Origin: Macrostomum hystrix
Lineage: Eukaryota > Platyhelminthes > Macrostomidae
DNA length: 64,000 nucleotides
Direction: 5' to 3'
Assembly (NCBI GenBank): GCA_950097015.1
Contig: CATNEN010000003.1
Location: 9,281,501-9,345,500 of the forward strand
Below the pieces are notes generated by a model. That model was not told where the DNA came from and did not search any database. It saw nothing but the letters and a program-made list of their open reading frames with translations. The stretch's first letter is position 1, and every line of letters starts with the position of its first letter. A program made the translations under genes and the position numbers. This document shows positions 44,677 to 57,000 of this stretch, piece by piece.

Positions 44677-46054
44677 CATAGTAGAACCGGAACTTTTCCA
44701 GTGTACTATGCTGAAATTTCCATAGCCGAAAGTGGCTTGCACCATTTTCAACTTCAATCGATTCAAAACTAGGCCATATCAACTTCTAACTAACCTGTTA
44801 GCTCACTGGGGCGAAAAGACTTTGTCTTCATTAACTAGTAACTGTGATCCTGCTTAAAAAGACGCTGGAAATTTACTGTCATAAAAGGAAAAAAACCGTC
44901 TGAGAACACTTTCAATTTTTTGACAGTAACAAATTGTTTAAAAAAAGATAAGACCGCATACTCTTTTAAACGGATTTCGGTATCAGAGTCAGTTTTGTTT
45001 AAATTTTTATTTAAAACAAAAAAGTCGTGCTTTCCTCTGAAGAAAATAAATAAATGTATACTAGTAAAGTAACCGAACCCGTAGCATCAATTAACTTTTA
45101 GGCTTTATATTGAACTCACAGCGTGATTAAGAATGCTTGATCACTGTGCATAAGAGCGGAGTTTTATACTTACAGTCCACAATACCATAAATAGAAATAT
45201 TTTATCTTTGTGTTCTAATTTGTCATCGACTTTCACTACGTCCACAGGTCCACTGACCACTGTTTAAGACTAAGTCTAAGACTTAGTTAAATACTAATAT
45301 AATGCCGCTAACAGAGTCACTAAGAATAGACATGTGTACTGTAGAATCATCCACATTATCCTTACCATCGATGTGTATTAATATCATTAGATTCATCCTG
45401 CTTTTAAAATGTAAATCATTATTAATGTCATGTCATTATCATATCAGTAGGCCTAATACTATCAATACATTTTGCTGCCCAATTTAATACCAAGGGAGGT
45501 AATTCCTAATGAACCTGTTAGTTGTGCTGCACACAAATGAAGCAACAAAAGTACACAAAACACAAGAACACAGTTGAAATTTTTGTTGCACATCTTCTGA
45601 AACAATAATCAAGGCTTACCATGTCGAAACAGCCAGAAGTAATAAAACATTGCTCTTTAAATTTAACTATTATACAATGAATAATGAGAGATAAAAACAT
45701 TGTAAGAAGCAATAATTAATTTTTTATTCACATACATTTCTTATGAACACAGTAAAAAATAAGTAAATTTGTTTTGAGCATAAACAGCAAGACACATATC
45801 TATTCAAGCAGATTGATATGTTTCAAAAAATATATAGTGAATTATTTGTTATAATTATATTATATTATATAAGAATAATAACACTTCAATTATTTGTAGC
45901 CATTGTTTATTGTTTAACAAATTAGTAGTCTCTTTTGTATGGCTATTAAATCTAGCCATTCTGCCAGCTGCTATTCTGTTGTGTGACCATTTTGGATATA
46001 ATGGCCATTTTGACATGTACTAGAATCAAGTTGAATGTCAGGTTTTTCCAATAA
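44677..46054. other. AT-rich intergenic DNA
   Basis: Nothing recognised between the MITE and the Penelope-like element. Confidence 0.5.
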
Positions 46055-46082
46055 AAATAATAGGACAAAACTCAATATTATT

Positions 46083-46120
46083 TGCGACGTGTTTCGGCTA
46101 AAACTAGCCATCTTCAGGCA
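46083..46120 (-). ncRNA. Hammerhead-ribozyme-like motif, left arm
   Basis: On the minus strand the motif reads CTGAAGA, stem GGCTA/TAGCC with a GTTT loop, GAAAC, then a minimal stem III and the cleavage triplet GTC. TGC before the core pairs with GCA after it (stem I). One extra U lies between CTGAAGA and stem II relative to the canonical core. Minimal type I hammerheads are known from Penelope-like elements. Confidence 0.5.
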
Positions 46121-46482
46121 CTAGGCCTATCGAACAAAATTTATTTCAACCAATTAAATACTGTGTAGACAACAAAATCAGGTATTGAAAAGATATAAAA
46201 GGACTAAAGGATCAATGTACAGTATAGCAATGTTCATCAAATTTTTGTGGAATGACAAGACAGAGAAAAGGAGAGAGAGAGAGAGAATGAGGCGTAAGCG
46301 CCCCAAATGTACTCTAGCCTAGAACACCAACAGCTGTTCACTCGCACCTCCTCCAGATAGTTGGACATTGAGAGTGGGTTTGTGTAACTTAATGTGCAGA
46401 GCTTCAAGAATGCTAAGTTTATGCTCGTTTTTGCTGTTGTCTATGACCTTGAAATGAGAGGCTGTCTGGCTCATCAAGATCC

Positions 46483-47280
46483 TTGATATCAAGATCCATT
46501 AAGTTACACTGCGCTATTGTGACCGAAGTGTATCGCAAGCCCACTTTCACTAACTTGATGCTTAATTTCCAGGCGATGTGCCCCAGGGAATGGAAGACGG
46601 GAGTCATTTGTTGTCTGCTTCATCGTGCCTACACAGTATGTTGCTCTTGGTCGTTGCTGCACAACAAGTTTACCAACATTATCAATATTCTCACTGCCAA
46701 TGGATACCCTATCAACTACATCATGAAGGTTATTGGTAATTTCTTAGATGAAAAAATTGAAAATAAGCTTAAACCTAAGCAGCCAGATAGAGAACCAGGA
46801 GAACCAATCTTGACTCTTCCTTTTTTGGGCAACTCTTCGATTGTGTTTAAGAGGCAAATTCGCAAAACTTGGCAAAAATTCTTTAAGACTAAGATTCATG
46901 TTGTGTTCTGTACTCATAAAGTCAGTCAATTTGTTGGGAGTTTAAAGTCTCGTGTTCCATGTGCTCTCAAGGCAGGTGTCATCTATCGTTTTCGTTGCTC
47001 TGTTGACCAGAGCATTACCTACATTGGTAAAACCAAGCGACACCTACTCACGAGAGCCAAGGAACATAGGCAACGAAACTCTCCGATTCACGAACATTTG
47101 CTGCAATGCCATGGTTGTTGTGATGAGCCAGACATAGCCTCTCATTTCAAGGTCATAGACAACAGCAAAAACGAGCATAAACTTAGCATTCTTGAAGCTC
47201 TGCACATTAAGTTACACAAACCCACTCTCAATTTCCAACTATCTGGAGGAGGTGCGAGTGAACAGCTGTTGGTGTTCTAG
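46483..47280 (+). pseudogene. Penelope-like RT C-terminus and GIY-YIG endonuclease
   Basis: The frame of 265 codons begins inside the reverse-transcriptase C-terminal region (VYRKPTFTNLMLNFQ, then WKTGVICCLLHRAYTVCC). It runs through a linker into a GIY-YIG endonuclease domain (GVIYRFRCSVDQSITYIGKT, then LLTRAKEHRQRNSPIHEHL). It ends LSILEALHIKLHKPTLN, typical of Penelope-like ORF C-termini. The catalytic RT palm (YADD region) is missing, so the copy cannot move on its own although the remaining frame is uninterrupted. Confidence 0.88.
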
Positions 47281-47474
47281 GCTAGAGTACATTTGGGGCG
47301 CTTACGCCTCATTCTCTCTCTCTCTCTCTCCTTTTCTCTGTCTTGTCATTCCACAAAAATTTGATGAACATTGCTATACTGTACATTGATCCTTTAATCC
47401 TTTTATATCTTTTCAATACCTGATTTTGTCGTCTACGCAGTATTTAATTGGTTGAAATAAATTTTGTTCGATAG

Positions 47475-47512
47475 TGCCTGAAGATGGCTAGTTTTAGCCG
47501 AAACGCGTCACA
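47475..47512 (+). ncRNA. Hammerhead-ribozyme-like motif, right arm
   Basis: Same core as the left arm (CTGAAGA, GGCTA/TAGCC, GAAAC, GTC). The base after the cleavage triplet is A instead of G, which breaks the first stem I pair, so this copy is likely weaker or dead. Confidence 0.45.
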
Positions 47513-47540
47513 AATAATATTGAGTTTTGTCCTATTATTA

Positions 47541-49734
47541 TCTGTTAAGAGTGCTGCTCTACCGCAATACTATATTTGTACTCAATCTCCTATACATGAA
47601 TTTGAATTGCACCTCAGTTTTGGCTTGCTAGACCTTTTGACTTGATCAAAATGTCATGTATGATATATCACCTGAATGTAGCTGCATGATATATAATCTC
47701 TGATTTAGGTAGGCCTAGTCTCACACTTTTATTTAGACACTGCATTAGACTTGATTGATCAAGCTTAATTTTAGGAGTGACAGCCTAAAGGCATGTAACT
47801 TAAATATTTTTATTTAGAATCTAAATTTGGATTTTATAGAAATTTCACCAGATCTTAAATATTTTTTAGAACTTCGATCCTTTTTATTATTCTCTCTTGT
47901 AACAAAATATTATGGTTTGGTATAAATGACATTTAGGATATGCATTATATTTTTGTGTAAATATAAATGTAGTATAAATAGGCTTTTACTATAATTTATA
48001 TTATATACACTATACTTAGCAGCATAGGTCATGGGTGTTCTAGAAAGGTGTGTACTTCAAATTAATATTGCTAGCATGACTGTTAAATATTAGCAACCAA
48101 TTTTGTGGCATTTTTCATAGTTTTTTTGGAGCTTTCTTTATCAGGGCATACAATATTATATTTTTCATGTCAAATAACTTAAACCTATACAGAATGTTGT
48201 AATGTATAATTTAGTTTCATCTCACAGATAAAAATTTTTAAACCTAGCAAAAGGTAATAATTTTTTGTATGTTTTGACCTTGTTTTTAATTTAAGGATTT
48301 CTTATATATTTTCAGGTATTCCTTTTAAACCCAGTGCAGTTCATAACATTATGCATTTGTGTTCTTCTTATTTTGTCAATTTTTTTCTACGTTTGCTTTA
48401 TTGTGTAATCATGTTATTTGGCTCAGTTGCAAGATGTAGTTGCATTTTTCTTTAACAATCATTTTCTTTATTGCATGAAATAAATTTTTGTAAATCTCTA
48501 AGGTAACACAATTTTATCTAACCAGGTTTAAAAATTTTGACAACTGTTGCCTATTAATGAGCTCTGTCTCAATTATTTTGTTAGTACATTTTGTAAGCCA
48601 AGCAGAATTCAGTTGTTCTGGCTCTTTGAAACTAAATCCAGTTCTTTAAAACTAATGGGTCTAGCTTGTTTACAGTTTAAAGTTCTGAAATATATATCTA
48701 TCAAATAAATCAACCCTTACTAATCATTCCTTGTTTAGTTAATCTTTCTGGTTAAAATGTGGAGATAGTGAAATTTGGCTGAGATCATCAGTTTTCACAG
48801 GCCACTGTGTGGGTATCCAAGGCCAACTAATTCTGGGCTCCTGGGAGACACCAAATCTTCCCAACTGGTGTTTCTGCACAATTGATATGTATTAGATATG
48901 GAAAATCTACTTGACAGTATTTGTTCATGTTGATTTAAAAATGTTTTGCTTTACAGTTTGGACTTTTTTAGCCTTTTGAAAAGTAAATATAAGGTTCAAA
49001 ATAAACAGGCTAAGATTTTCTCACTTTTAAACTTGTTTGAGATTCTGAGTATTTGTATTTTTTATTATAAAATAATTTTTTGTTTGTCTAGAAGAAACAC
49101 AAATTACTTTTTCGTACGAATATTAAATTTCAGTCACAGTTTTCCCAAATGACTACTTGACTAAGTAGCATGGAATTAATATTGTTATATTTAGAGAACA
49201 ACAAAAATATGTATTTTTTAATGGCTTCGGCTTCAATGCAATTATTTTCAGTTGAAATAATAACTCAATGGCTCCTAAGGCGCAAAGAAAGACGCAACAG
49301 GGCAAAGTATGTTAAACAGAAAGTAGATTTCTTCGGTTTCCTAAAAAATGCGTACTTCTGTTGTGACTTTCTGTTCACTTCTAGGTGTTGATACGAGTAA
49401 TATTTGCACGTCTGCTAAATATGCCTTATCTTGCTTAATAAATATCGTGACAAGATACATTTTTTGCTAAGGCTTCCTTGTATTCCACTGATTATTTTTT
49501 AGCTTGATTATTAAGTTTTACTTTTGAGTGTTGTTGTGTGATATTTATTCATTTTATTTTTACTTTATCATTTTGCCGTTGCACTCTGGTAAACTTGGCA
49601 TTGGCTTTCTTTTCATTCACTTTCCTTCTTTTATGTTCTGCTAATTTATTGATAACACGGGTTGGCAAATTGTGGAATACGACCCGAGGGGCTCTTCAAT
49701 CAGTTGAATTATCTTCTCGTTTTCTCATCTTTCC
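47541..49734. other. AT-rich intergenic DNA upstream of RPL6
   Basis: No gene recognised. The pyrimidine-rich stretch near 49605-49640 (CACTTTCCTTCTTTTATG) could be a TOP-type transcription start region for RPL6, but this is a guess. Confidence 0.4.
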
Positions 49735-50262
49735 CATGTCTCATCTCTCCCCTGTTTCATCTCTCCCTTGTCCCCTTTCTCTTCTGTCTTCTCATTTCTC
49801 CATTGTCCCATTTCTCTCCCGTCTCATCGCTCTCCTGTCTCATCTCTCCCCAGTCTGATCTCTCCCCTATTTCATCTCTCCCCTGTCTCATCTCTCCCCT
49901 ATCTCATCTCTTCCCTGTCTCTTCTCTCCCCTATCTCATCTCTCACCTGTCTCATCTGTCCCCTGTCTCATCTCTCCCCTATCTCATCTCTCCCCTGTCT
50001 TATCTCTCTCCTGTCTCATCTCTCTCCCGTCTCATCGCTCCCCTGTTTCATCTCTCCCCAGTCTGATCTCTCCCCTATTTCATCTCTCCCCTGTCTCATC
50101 TCTCCCCTGTCTCATCTCTCCCGTGTCTCATCTCTCCCCTGTCTTATCTCTCCCCTGTCTCATCTCTCCCCTGTCTCATCTCTCCCCTGTCTTATCTCTC
50201 CCCTGTCTTATCTCTCCCCTGTCTCATCTCTCCCCTGTCTCATCTCTTTTCTGACTCTAACC
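49735..50262. repeat. 16-bp pyrimidine minisatellite upstream of RPL6 coding exon
   Basis: Roughly 33 units of TCTCCCCTGTCTCATC, with variants TCTCTCCCGTCTCATC and TCTCCCCTATTTCATC. It probably lies in a 5' UTR intron of RPL6. All three forward frames run open as a result. Confidence 0.92.
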
Positions 50263-50371
50263 GGTTGTAGTTTTCTAAACTCTTTAGGTTTGCGAGGCAT
50301 TAAAGTTTACCAATCCTTGCCTCCGCAATAAAATCAATCTAACCCAGTCGCACCTGAATGGTTTGCAGCAA

Positions 50372-51690
50372 ATGGCCAAGACTAAGGGTCCACACAAGCC
50401 GAAGAACTCGGCTATCAACGCCGGCCAGCTAATGAAGTACAGCAGGGCTCGCGTCTTTCAGCGCAAGGCGGCCTACAAGGTCAAGAAGGTCAAAACTGCG
50501 GCAGCTAAGACCGCCACAAAGAAGGCTGCAGCCGCTTTTGTTGTCAAGCAGATTAAGGGCGACAAGAATGGCGGCGAGAGGAAGGTCTACCGCAAGTCGG
50601 TGAGTTTTCCCTTTACCTTGAAAGAGCTCAAGGGAAGTTTGTAGCTCATTCATTTTTTGTTTCGTACTTCTTACCGATAGGTCGGTGGTTCGAATTCGGC
50701 AAGACAATTTAAAGTAATAAGACAAGAGATAAGTTAACGCGAGAGACGAGACACGGAAGAGATAAGATTCGGGAGAAATATGATACAGGTAGGGGTGGGA
50801 TGAGACACGGGGGATATGAGACATGGAAGAGATGAAACATACGACATTAAATGGGAGAGATGAGACACGGGAGAGATTAGACATAGGAGAGATTAGACAC
50901 GGTAGAGATTAGACACGGGAGAGATTAGACACGGGAGAGATAATATTCGGGAGAAATCAGATACGGGTACGGGTGGGAGGAAACACGGAAGAGATAAGTT
51001 TCGGGAAGAATGCGATACGAGAGGTATGAGATATAGAAGGGATAAGATAACGGGAGAGATGGGATTAATTGCTTACCGTTTATATGACACCCAAGTCATG
51101 ACTCCACCCTAAATCGGTCCTACCTTCTTTCCTCCCAGCCCAAGTCCCTGCCGACCCAGGTGCCCAGCCGCAAGGTGCAGCTGCGGCCCAAGAAGACTTT
51201 CAAGAAGCACGTGCGCCGCCTGCGCCCCAGCCTGGTGCCCGGCGCCATTTTGATCCTACTGGCCGGCCGCCACAAGGGCAAACGGGTGGTGCTGCTCAAG
51301 CAGTTGGAGAGCGGCCTGCTCCTAGTCACCGGTCCGCGCAAACTCAACGGCTGCCCGCTGCGCCGCGTCAGCCAGCGCTATGTCATCGGCACGAAGACCC
51401 GCATCGACATCGGCAAGGTGGCGTTGCCGGAGCGCCTGAACGACGCCTATTTCCGGCGCCAGCGTTCGGCCGCTGCCAACAACAAGAAGGCGTCGGGCGC
51501 CGGCGACATCTTTGCCAAGTCCGAGGCCGCCTACGCTGTTTCCGCTGAGCGTCGCGAAGATCAAGCCGCCGTTGACAAGGCCGTGATGGGCGCCATCAAG
51601 GCTACTGGCGATGGCCCAATGCTCAGGTCCTACCTGAAGTCGCTGTTCAGCATTGGCTCCGGTCAAAAGCCGCACGAGCTGCTGTTTTGA
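50372..51690 (+). CDS. RPL6: Ribosomal protein L6 (eL6), two coding exons
   Basis: Exons 50372-50599 and 51139-51690 (donor TCG/GTGAGT, acceptor CTCCCAG, phase 0) give 259 residues (human 288). The N-terminus is a basic Lys/Ala-rich tail (MAKTKGPHKPKNSAIN). GDKNGGERKVYRK then matches human GDKNGGTRVVKLRK. The second exon carries the conserved core (PGAILILLAGRHKGKRVVLL; LESGLLLVTGPRKLNGCPLR with RVSQRYVIGT) and the KIDI-like TRIDIGKVALPERLNDAYF. The C-terminus PHELLF matches human PHKLVF. It is a structural protein of the large ribosomal subunit. Strong GC-rich codon use, as expected for a highly expressed gene. An acceptor-like TTTGCAG three bases before the ATG suggests an upstream 5' UTR intron. 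Confidence 0.96.
50710..51065. repeat. 16-bp purine minisatellite in RPL6 intron
   Basis: Degenerate units GAGAGATTAGACACGG / GAGAGATGAGACACGG. The reverse complement closely matches the array at 49735-50262, so exon 1 is flanked by inverted arrays of one family. Confidence 0.8.
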
Positions 51691-52600
51691 AACAATATTC
51701 AATCAGATTTCCAAGATCAGATGGGTCGGTGCAATATTCCTATTGCTGTGCGTTTGTGTGTCCGCTTAAAAGTTTGATCAAGCCGCGCTGACTATAATTC
51801 CAATTTGAAAATATAATTATTTGGCTATTTGAAGCCATCTAGACATCGGTTTGAATCCGCATGCAACCTGCTGGAACAAAAAAAATTAATTAAATATTGC
51901 TCTCAACTTTATCGTCTTTTGCTTATTTTATATTATTTATTCTAGTTGTGAGTTCAATAGAGCAGTTCTATAACGGGTTGCATATTTCAATATTATTGAC
52001 TTTCCCTCTAAATTTACATAGTGAAACACAAAGCTAACAGTAATTAAAACTCAGAGTCACTGGCTGACTAGCCATCAAGTTATTAAAAAGTGTTTACCTT
52101 TGCCTATGTGTACCTAGGATACCTTGTTTCACAATCAGATAGACTGGTTCAATGTCTAGCGCCCACCCTGACATGCCACTTGAAATTTGTCGCCAATCCA
52201 ATTTAAACGGGAGAGAAAGTTGATGCAAAGGAATTTATCTGTAATCTGATTTTTAACATCATAATTATAATTGCTAACCCTCTTTATAAATCACTTGCTG
52301 CTTGAAACGTGACAAAATTCTGGATAGCAACACGATGGCATGAAAATTTTGCTGTTTAGCTTTTAACTTGTCAGCCTAATAGCCCTGTTTATGTTACACT
52401 CGGACAAGTGGTCTGGTTGATTGAATTGTTTAAGTTGTTGTGTTGCCAACCTCAAATCAACTAGGGGCAAACTCTTGTTTATTTGTGCAAGGAAACACAG
52501 TTTGAAAAAAATGTTTTTACAAAGTGAACTAAGTATTCGAGTTTTATCATAGCTGTGCAGTGATTTTTTCGTTAAAATTGGATTTTGGAAATTCGGTTAA
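51691..52600. other. Interval between RPL6 and FAM20B
   Basis: Unique DNA holding the RPL6 3' end and presumably the promoter and first exon of FAM20B. The FAM20B initiator ATG could not be identified. Confidence 0.45.
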
Positions 52601-53235
52601 GAAAGCTTTTGGATTCCCTATTGAAAAATGGGATTTTGGGAATAGGGATCAGACATTTCTTTGGATTCCCTATTGAAACATGGGATATTGAAAATTGAGA
52701 TGAGAAGGCTTTTAGATTCTCTATTGAAAAATGGGATCTTGGGAATAGGGATAAGAAGGCTTCTGGATTCTCTATTGAAAAATGGGATCTTGGGAATGGG
52801 GATAAGAAGGCTTTTGGATTCTCTATTGAAAAATGGGATCTTGGGAATAGGGATAAGAAGGCTTTTGGATTCTCTATTGAAAAATGGGATCTTGGGAATA
52901 GGGATAAGAAGGCTTCTGGATTCTCTATTGAAAAATGGGATCTTGGGAATAGGGATAAGAAGGCTTTTGGATTCTCTATTGAAAAATGGGATCTTGGGAA
53001 TAGGGATAAGAAGGCTTCTGGATTCTCTATTGAAAAATGGGATCTTGGGAATAGGGATAAGAAGGCTTTTGGATTCTCTATTGAAAAATGGGATCTTGGG
53101 AATAGGGATAAGAAGGCTTTTGGATTCTCTATTGAAAAATGGGATCTTGGGAATAAGGATAAGAAGGCTTTTGGATTCTCTATTGAAAAATGGGATCTTG
53201 GGAATAGGGATAAGAATGCTTTTGGATTCTCCTAA
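52600..53235. repeat. 51-bp minisatellite in FAM20B intron 1
   Basis: About 12 units of GGATTCTCTATTGAAAAATG, then GGATCTTGGGAATAGGGATA, then AGAAGGCTTTT. The period is a multiple of three, so frames stay open on both strands. Confidence 0.95.
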
Positions 53236-53970
53236 AAAGATCAGGAGTTTGTTACTTCCCATTGAAGGTTGGGATTTTAGAAAGATCAGGAGTCTATTAC
53301 TTCCCATTGAAGGTTGGGATTTTAGAAAGATCAGGAGTCTATTACTTCCCATTGAAGGTTGGGATCTTAAAAATATCAGGAGTCTATTACTTCCCATTGA
53401 AGGTTGGGATTTTAGAAAGATCAGGAGTCTATTACTTCCCATTGAAGGTTGGGATCTTAAAAAGATCAGGAGTCTATTACTTCCTATTGAAGGTTGGGAT
53501 CTTAAAAAGATCAGGAGTCTATTGCTTCCCATTGAAGGTTGGGATTTTAGAAAGATCAGGAGTCTATTACTTCCCATTGACGGTTGGTATTTTAGAAAGA
53601 TCAGGAGTCTATTGCTTCCCATTGACGGTTGGGATTTTAGAAAGATCAGGAGTCTATTACTTCCCATTGAAGGTTGGGATTTTAGAAAGATCAGGAGTCT
53701 ATTACTTCCCATTGAAGGTTGGGATTTTAGAAAGATCAGGAGTCTATTACTTCCCATTGAAGGTTGGGATCTTAAAAAGATCAGGAGTCTATTACTTCCC
53801 ATTGAAGGTTGGGATCTTAAAAAGATCAGGAGTCTATTACTTCCCATTGAAGGTTGGGATCTTAAAAAGATCAGGAGTCTATTGCTTCCCATTGAAGGTT
53901 GGGATCTTAAAAAGATCAGGAGTCTATTACTTCCCATTGAAGGTTGGGATCTTAAAAAGATCAGGAGTCT
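53236..53970. repeat. 45-bp minisatellite in FAM20B intron 1
   Basis: About 16 units of TTCCCATTGAAGGTTGGGAT, then CTTAAAAAGATCAGGAGTCT, then ATTAC. It directly abuts the 51-bp array, and the two units share an ATTGAA...TGGGATCTT core. Confidence 0.95.
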
Positions 53971-54010
53971 GTGAATATCTCATATACCAGCTCTTCCTAA
54001 AAAACTGCAG

Positions 54011-57000
54011 CCTCCCAAACGCCGTGTCTCTCCGTTCAATCGGCGTCTGATTTTCTACGCCAGCGCCGCGTTGCTGATTTTCGCCGGCCTAACAGTGCTA
54101 GACCTTAGCCAGCTGCCGGCATCGGTTGCTAATGACGCCGATCTGGTTGCTAAGCACGAGAAAGAGTCGCAGGATCTGGGCCCATCTGGTCACATCGCCT
54201 GGCGACTGCAGTCCAATCGACTGTACGAGCACCGGCGTCACGAAGGCTTGCCGGATTTTCGACCGGCTGTTAGCGGCCTTGAACTGCGAATTCAAGACCT
54301 CCTGGCTGTTGAATGGCCTGTCGAAGCTCGAGACAGTTTGGTTCGAGTGAATGACAGCCTGGCTCTGAAGACTGGACTCTATGATGCCTATGCTGCCATG
54401 GTAAATTGTTTCTCGATAGGCCTCTTATTTCGCTTATCCTATAGGGATTTTTCTGGTCATCTTTTATTCCAAGAATTTTATCCCAATCTAATTATTTTTT
54501 CGTTCGATTTTTATCTTAAATTTGGAAACTAGTATCAAACCTTGGATTTTTATCCCAATCTGGGAGTGCATTATGAGAATAATATTTTTATCCCATTCTA
54601 GTTAGTATCACACTGGTATTTTTATCCCAATCCAGGAATGTAGATCAGACTGGGATTTTAATCCCAATCCAGGAATGTAGATCAGACTGGGATTTTAATC
54701 CCAATCCAGGAATGTAGATCAGACTGGGATTTTTATCCCAATCCAGGAATGTAGATCAGACTGGGATTTTTATCCCAATCCAGGAATGTAGATCAAACTG
54801 GGATTTTTATCCCAATCCAGAAATGTAAATCAAACTGGGATTTTTATCCCAATCCAGGAATGTAGATCAGAATGGGATTTTTATCCCAATCCATGAATGT
54901 AGATCAGACTGGGATTTTAATCCCAATCCAGGAATGTAGATCAGACTGGGATTTTTATCCCAATCCAGGAATGTAGATCAGACTGGGATTTTTATCCCAA
55001 TCCAGGAATGTAGATCAGACTGGGATTTTTATCCCAATCCAGGAATGTCGTAGATCTTTATCCTAATCAAGTAATGAAGTATCGGATTGGGAGTTTTATC
55101 CCAATCCAGGAATGTAGATCAGACTGGGATTTTAATCCCAATCCAGGAATGTAGATCAGACTGGGATTTTTATCCCAATCCAGGAATGTAGATCAGACTG
55201 GGATTTTTATCCCAATCCAGGAATGTGATCAGAATGGGATTTTTATCCCAATCCATGAATGTAGATCAGACTGGGATTTTAATCCCAATCCAGGAATGTA
55301 GATCAGACTGGGATTTTTATCCCAATCCAGGAATGTTGATCAGACTGGGATTTTTATCCCAATCCAGGAATGTAGATCAGACTGGGATTTTTATCCCAAT
55401 CCAGGAATGTCGTAGATCTTTATCCTAATCAAGTAATGAAGTATCGGATTGGGAGTTTTATCCCAATCTAGAAGTTTAGCATCAGACTATATTTTAATCC
55501 CAATCTTGGAATGGGGTATCAGATGTGGATTTCCCGATTTCCCACGCAAACGCATTCACCAAAGCAATTCGGCTCCCATTTTTTACTCACCAGTTTTCCC
55601 AACACGCGTCTAATCCCAACGGAGAACACCGCCTGTTGCCTAGCAACAATGCCAGCCGTTTGCTACTTCGCAGTCTGGAGGTTGCCGCGGCTTCGGCACA
55701 CATCTCCAGTGTGTCTGAGTTCTCGGCGGGCAGTCAGCTCAAACTGCTGCTCAGACTTGGCGAAATCAATCAAGGCGCTGTTGTCTTCAAGCCCAGGGTC
55801 TATGATCGGGACAGGGTCATGACTGGCAGCGCTGTGGCTGGCAGGGACAGGTTAAAGATGCTCCACTGACACTTCAGCAGCTGCTCTTACATCCTCCACC
55901 GACACTTCAGCAGCTGCTCTCACATCCTCCGCCAATACTTCAGCAGCAGCTCTCACATCCTCCACCGATACTTCAGCAGCTGCTCTCACATCCTCCACCG
56001 ATACTTCAACAGCAGCTCTCACATCCTCCACCGACACTTCAACAGCAGCTCTCACATCCTCCACCGATACTTCAGCAGCAGCTCTCACATCCTCCACCGA
56101 CACTTCAGCAGCAGCTCTCACATCCTCCACCGATACTTCAGCAGCTGCTCTCACATCCTCCACCGACACTTCAACAGCAGCTCTCACATCCTCCACCGAT
56201 ACTTCAGCAGCAGCTCTCACATCCTCCACCGACACTTCAGCAGCAGCTCTCACATCCTCCACCGACACTTCAGCAGCTGCTCTCACATCCTCCACCGACA
56301 CTTCAACAGCAGCTCTCCCATCCTCCACCGACACTTCAGCAGCTGCTCTCCCATCCTCCACCGACACTTCAGCAGCAGCTCTCACATCCTCCACCGACAC
56401 TTCAACAGCAGCTCTCACATCCTCCACCGACACTTCAGCAGCTGCTCTCACATCCTCCACCGACACTTCAACAGCAGCTCTCACATCCTCCACCGACACT
56501 TCAGCAGCTGCTCTCACATCCTCCACCGACACTTCAGCAGCTGCTCTCACATCCTCCACCGACACTTCAACAGCAGCTCTCACATCCTCCACCGACACTT
56601 CAGCAGCTGCTCTCACATCCTCCACCGACACTTCAGCAGCTGCTCTCACATCCTCCACCGACACTTCAACAGCAGCTCTCACATCCTCCACCGACACTTC
56701 AGCAGCTGCTCTCACATCCTCCACCGACACTTCAGCAGCAGCTCTCACATCCTCCACCAACACTTCAAACAGCTGATTTCCCTTTTTAAAAAATGTTTCC
56801 CTAAACGCTAAAAATTTTTCCCCAGAGACAATGCCGAAGTGATTGGCTACCACTTGGGCCGGCTGCTAGGCTTTCATCGGGGCCCCGTGGCATCGCCTCG
56901 GCTGTTGAATCTGACCTCAGCCTTCGAGTTAGCCAGCCCGAAACTTCGCGCCACCTTCTATCGGCGAAGTCGCGACAACCGGCTCTGCCTCTGGGGTGTC

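Larger units (their letters stand above)
46055..47540 (+). mobile_element. 5'-truncated Penelope-like element with inverted arms
   Basis: The left arm (about 46055-46474) is the reverse complement of the right arm (about 47126-47540) with few mismatches. The right arm is the 3' end of the element, including the end of its ORF and the terminal region. Between and overlapping them lies the 3' part of a Penelope-like ORF. An inverted partial copy joined upstream of a truncated element is a common Penelope insertion form. Each arm carries a hammerhead-like motif. Confidence 0.85.

Noticed and set aside
50660-50700. B-box-like GTCGGTGGTTCGAATTCGGC
   Set aside because: An isolated box at the start of the RPL6 intron without an A box at the right distance.
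52618-53974. Two long frames (437-439 codons) on opposite strands
   Set aside because: They follow from 51- and 45-bp units, both multiples of three, inside an intron; the plus-strand frame stops before the FAM20B exon.
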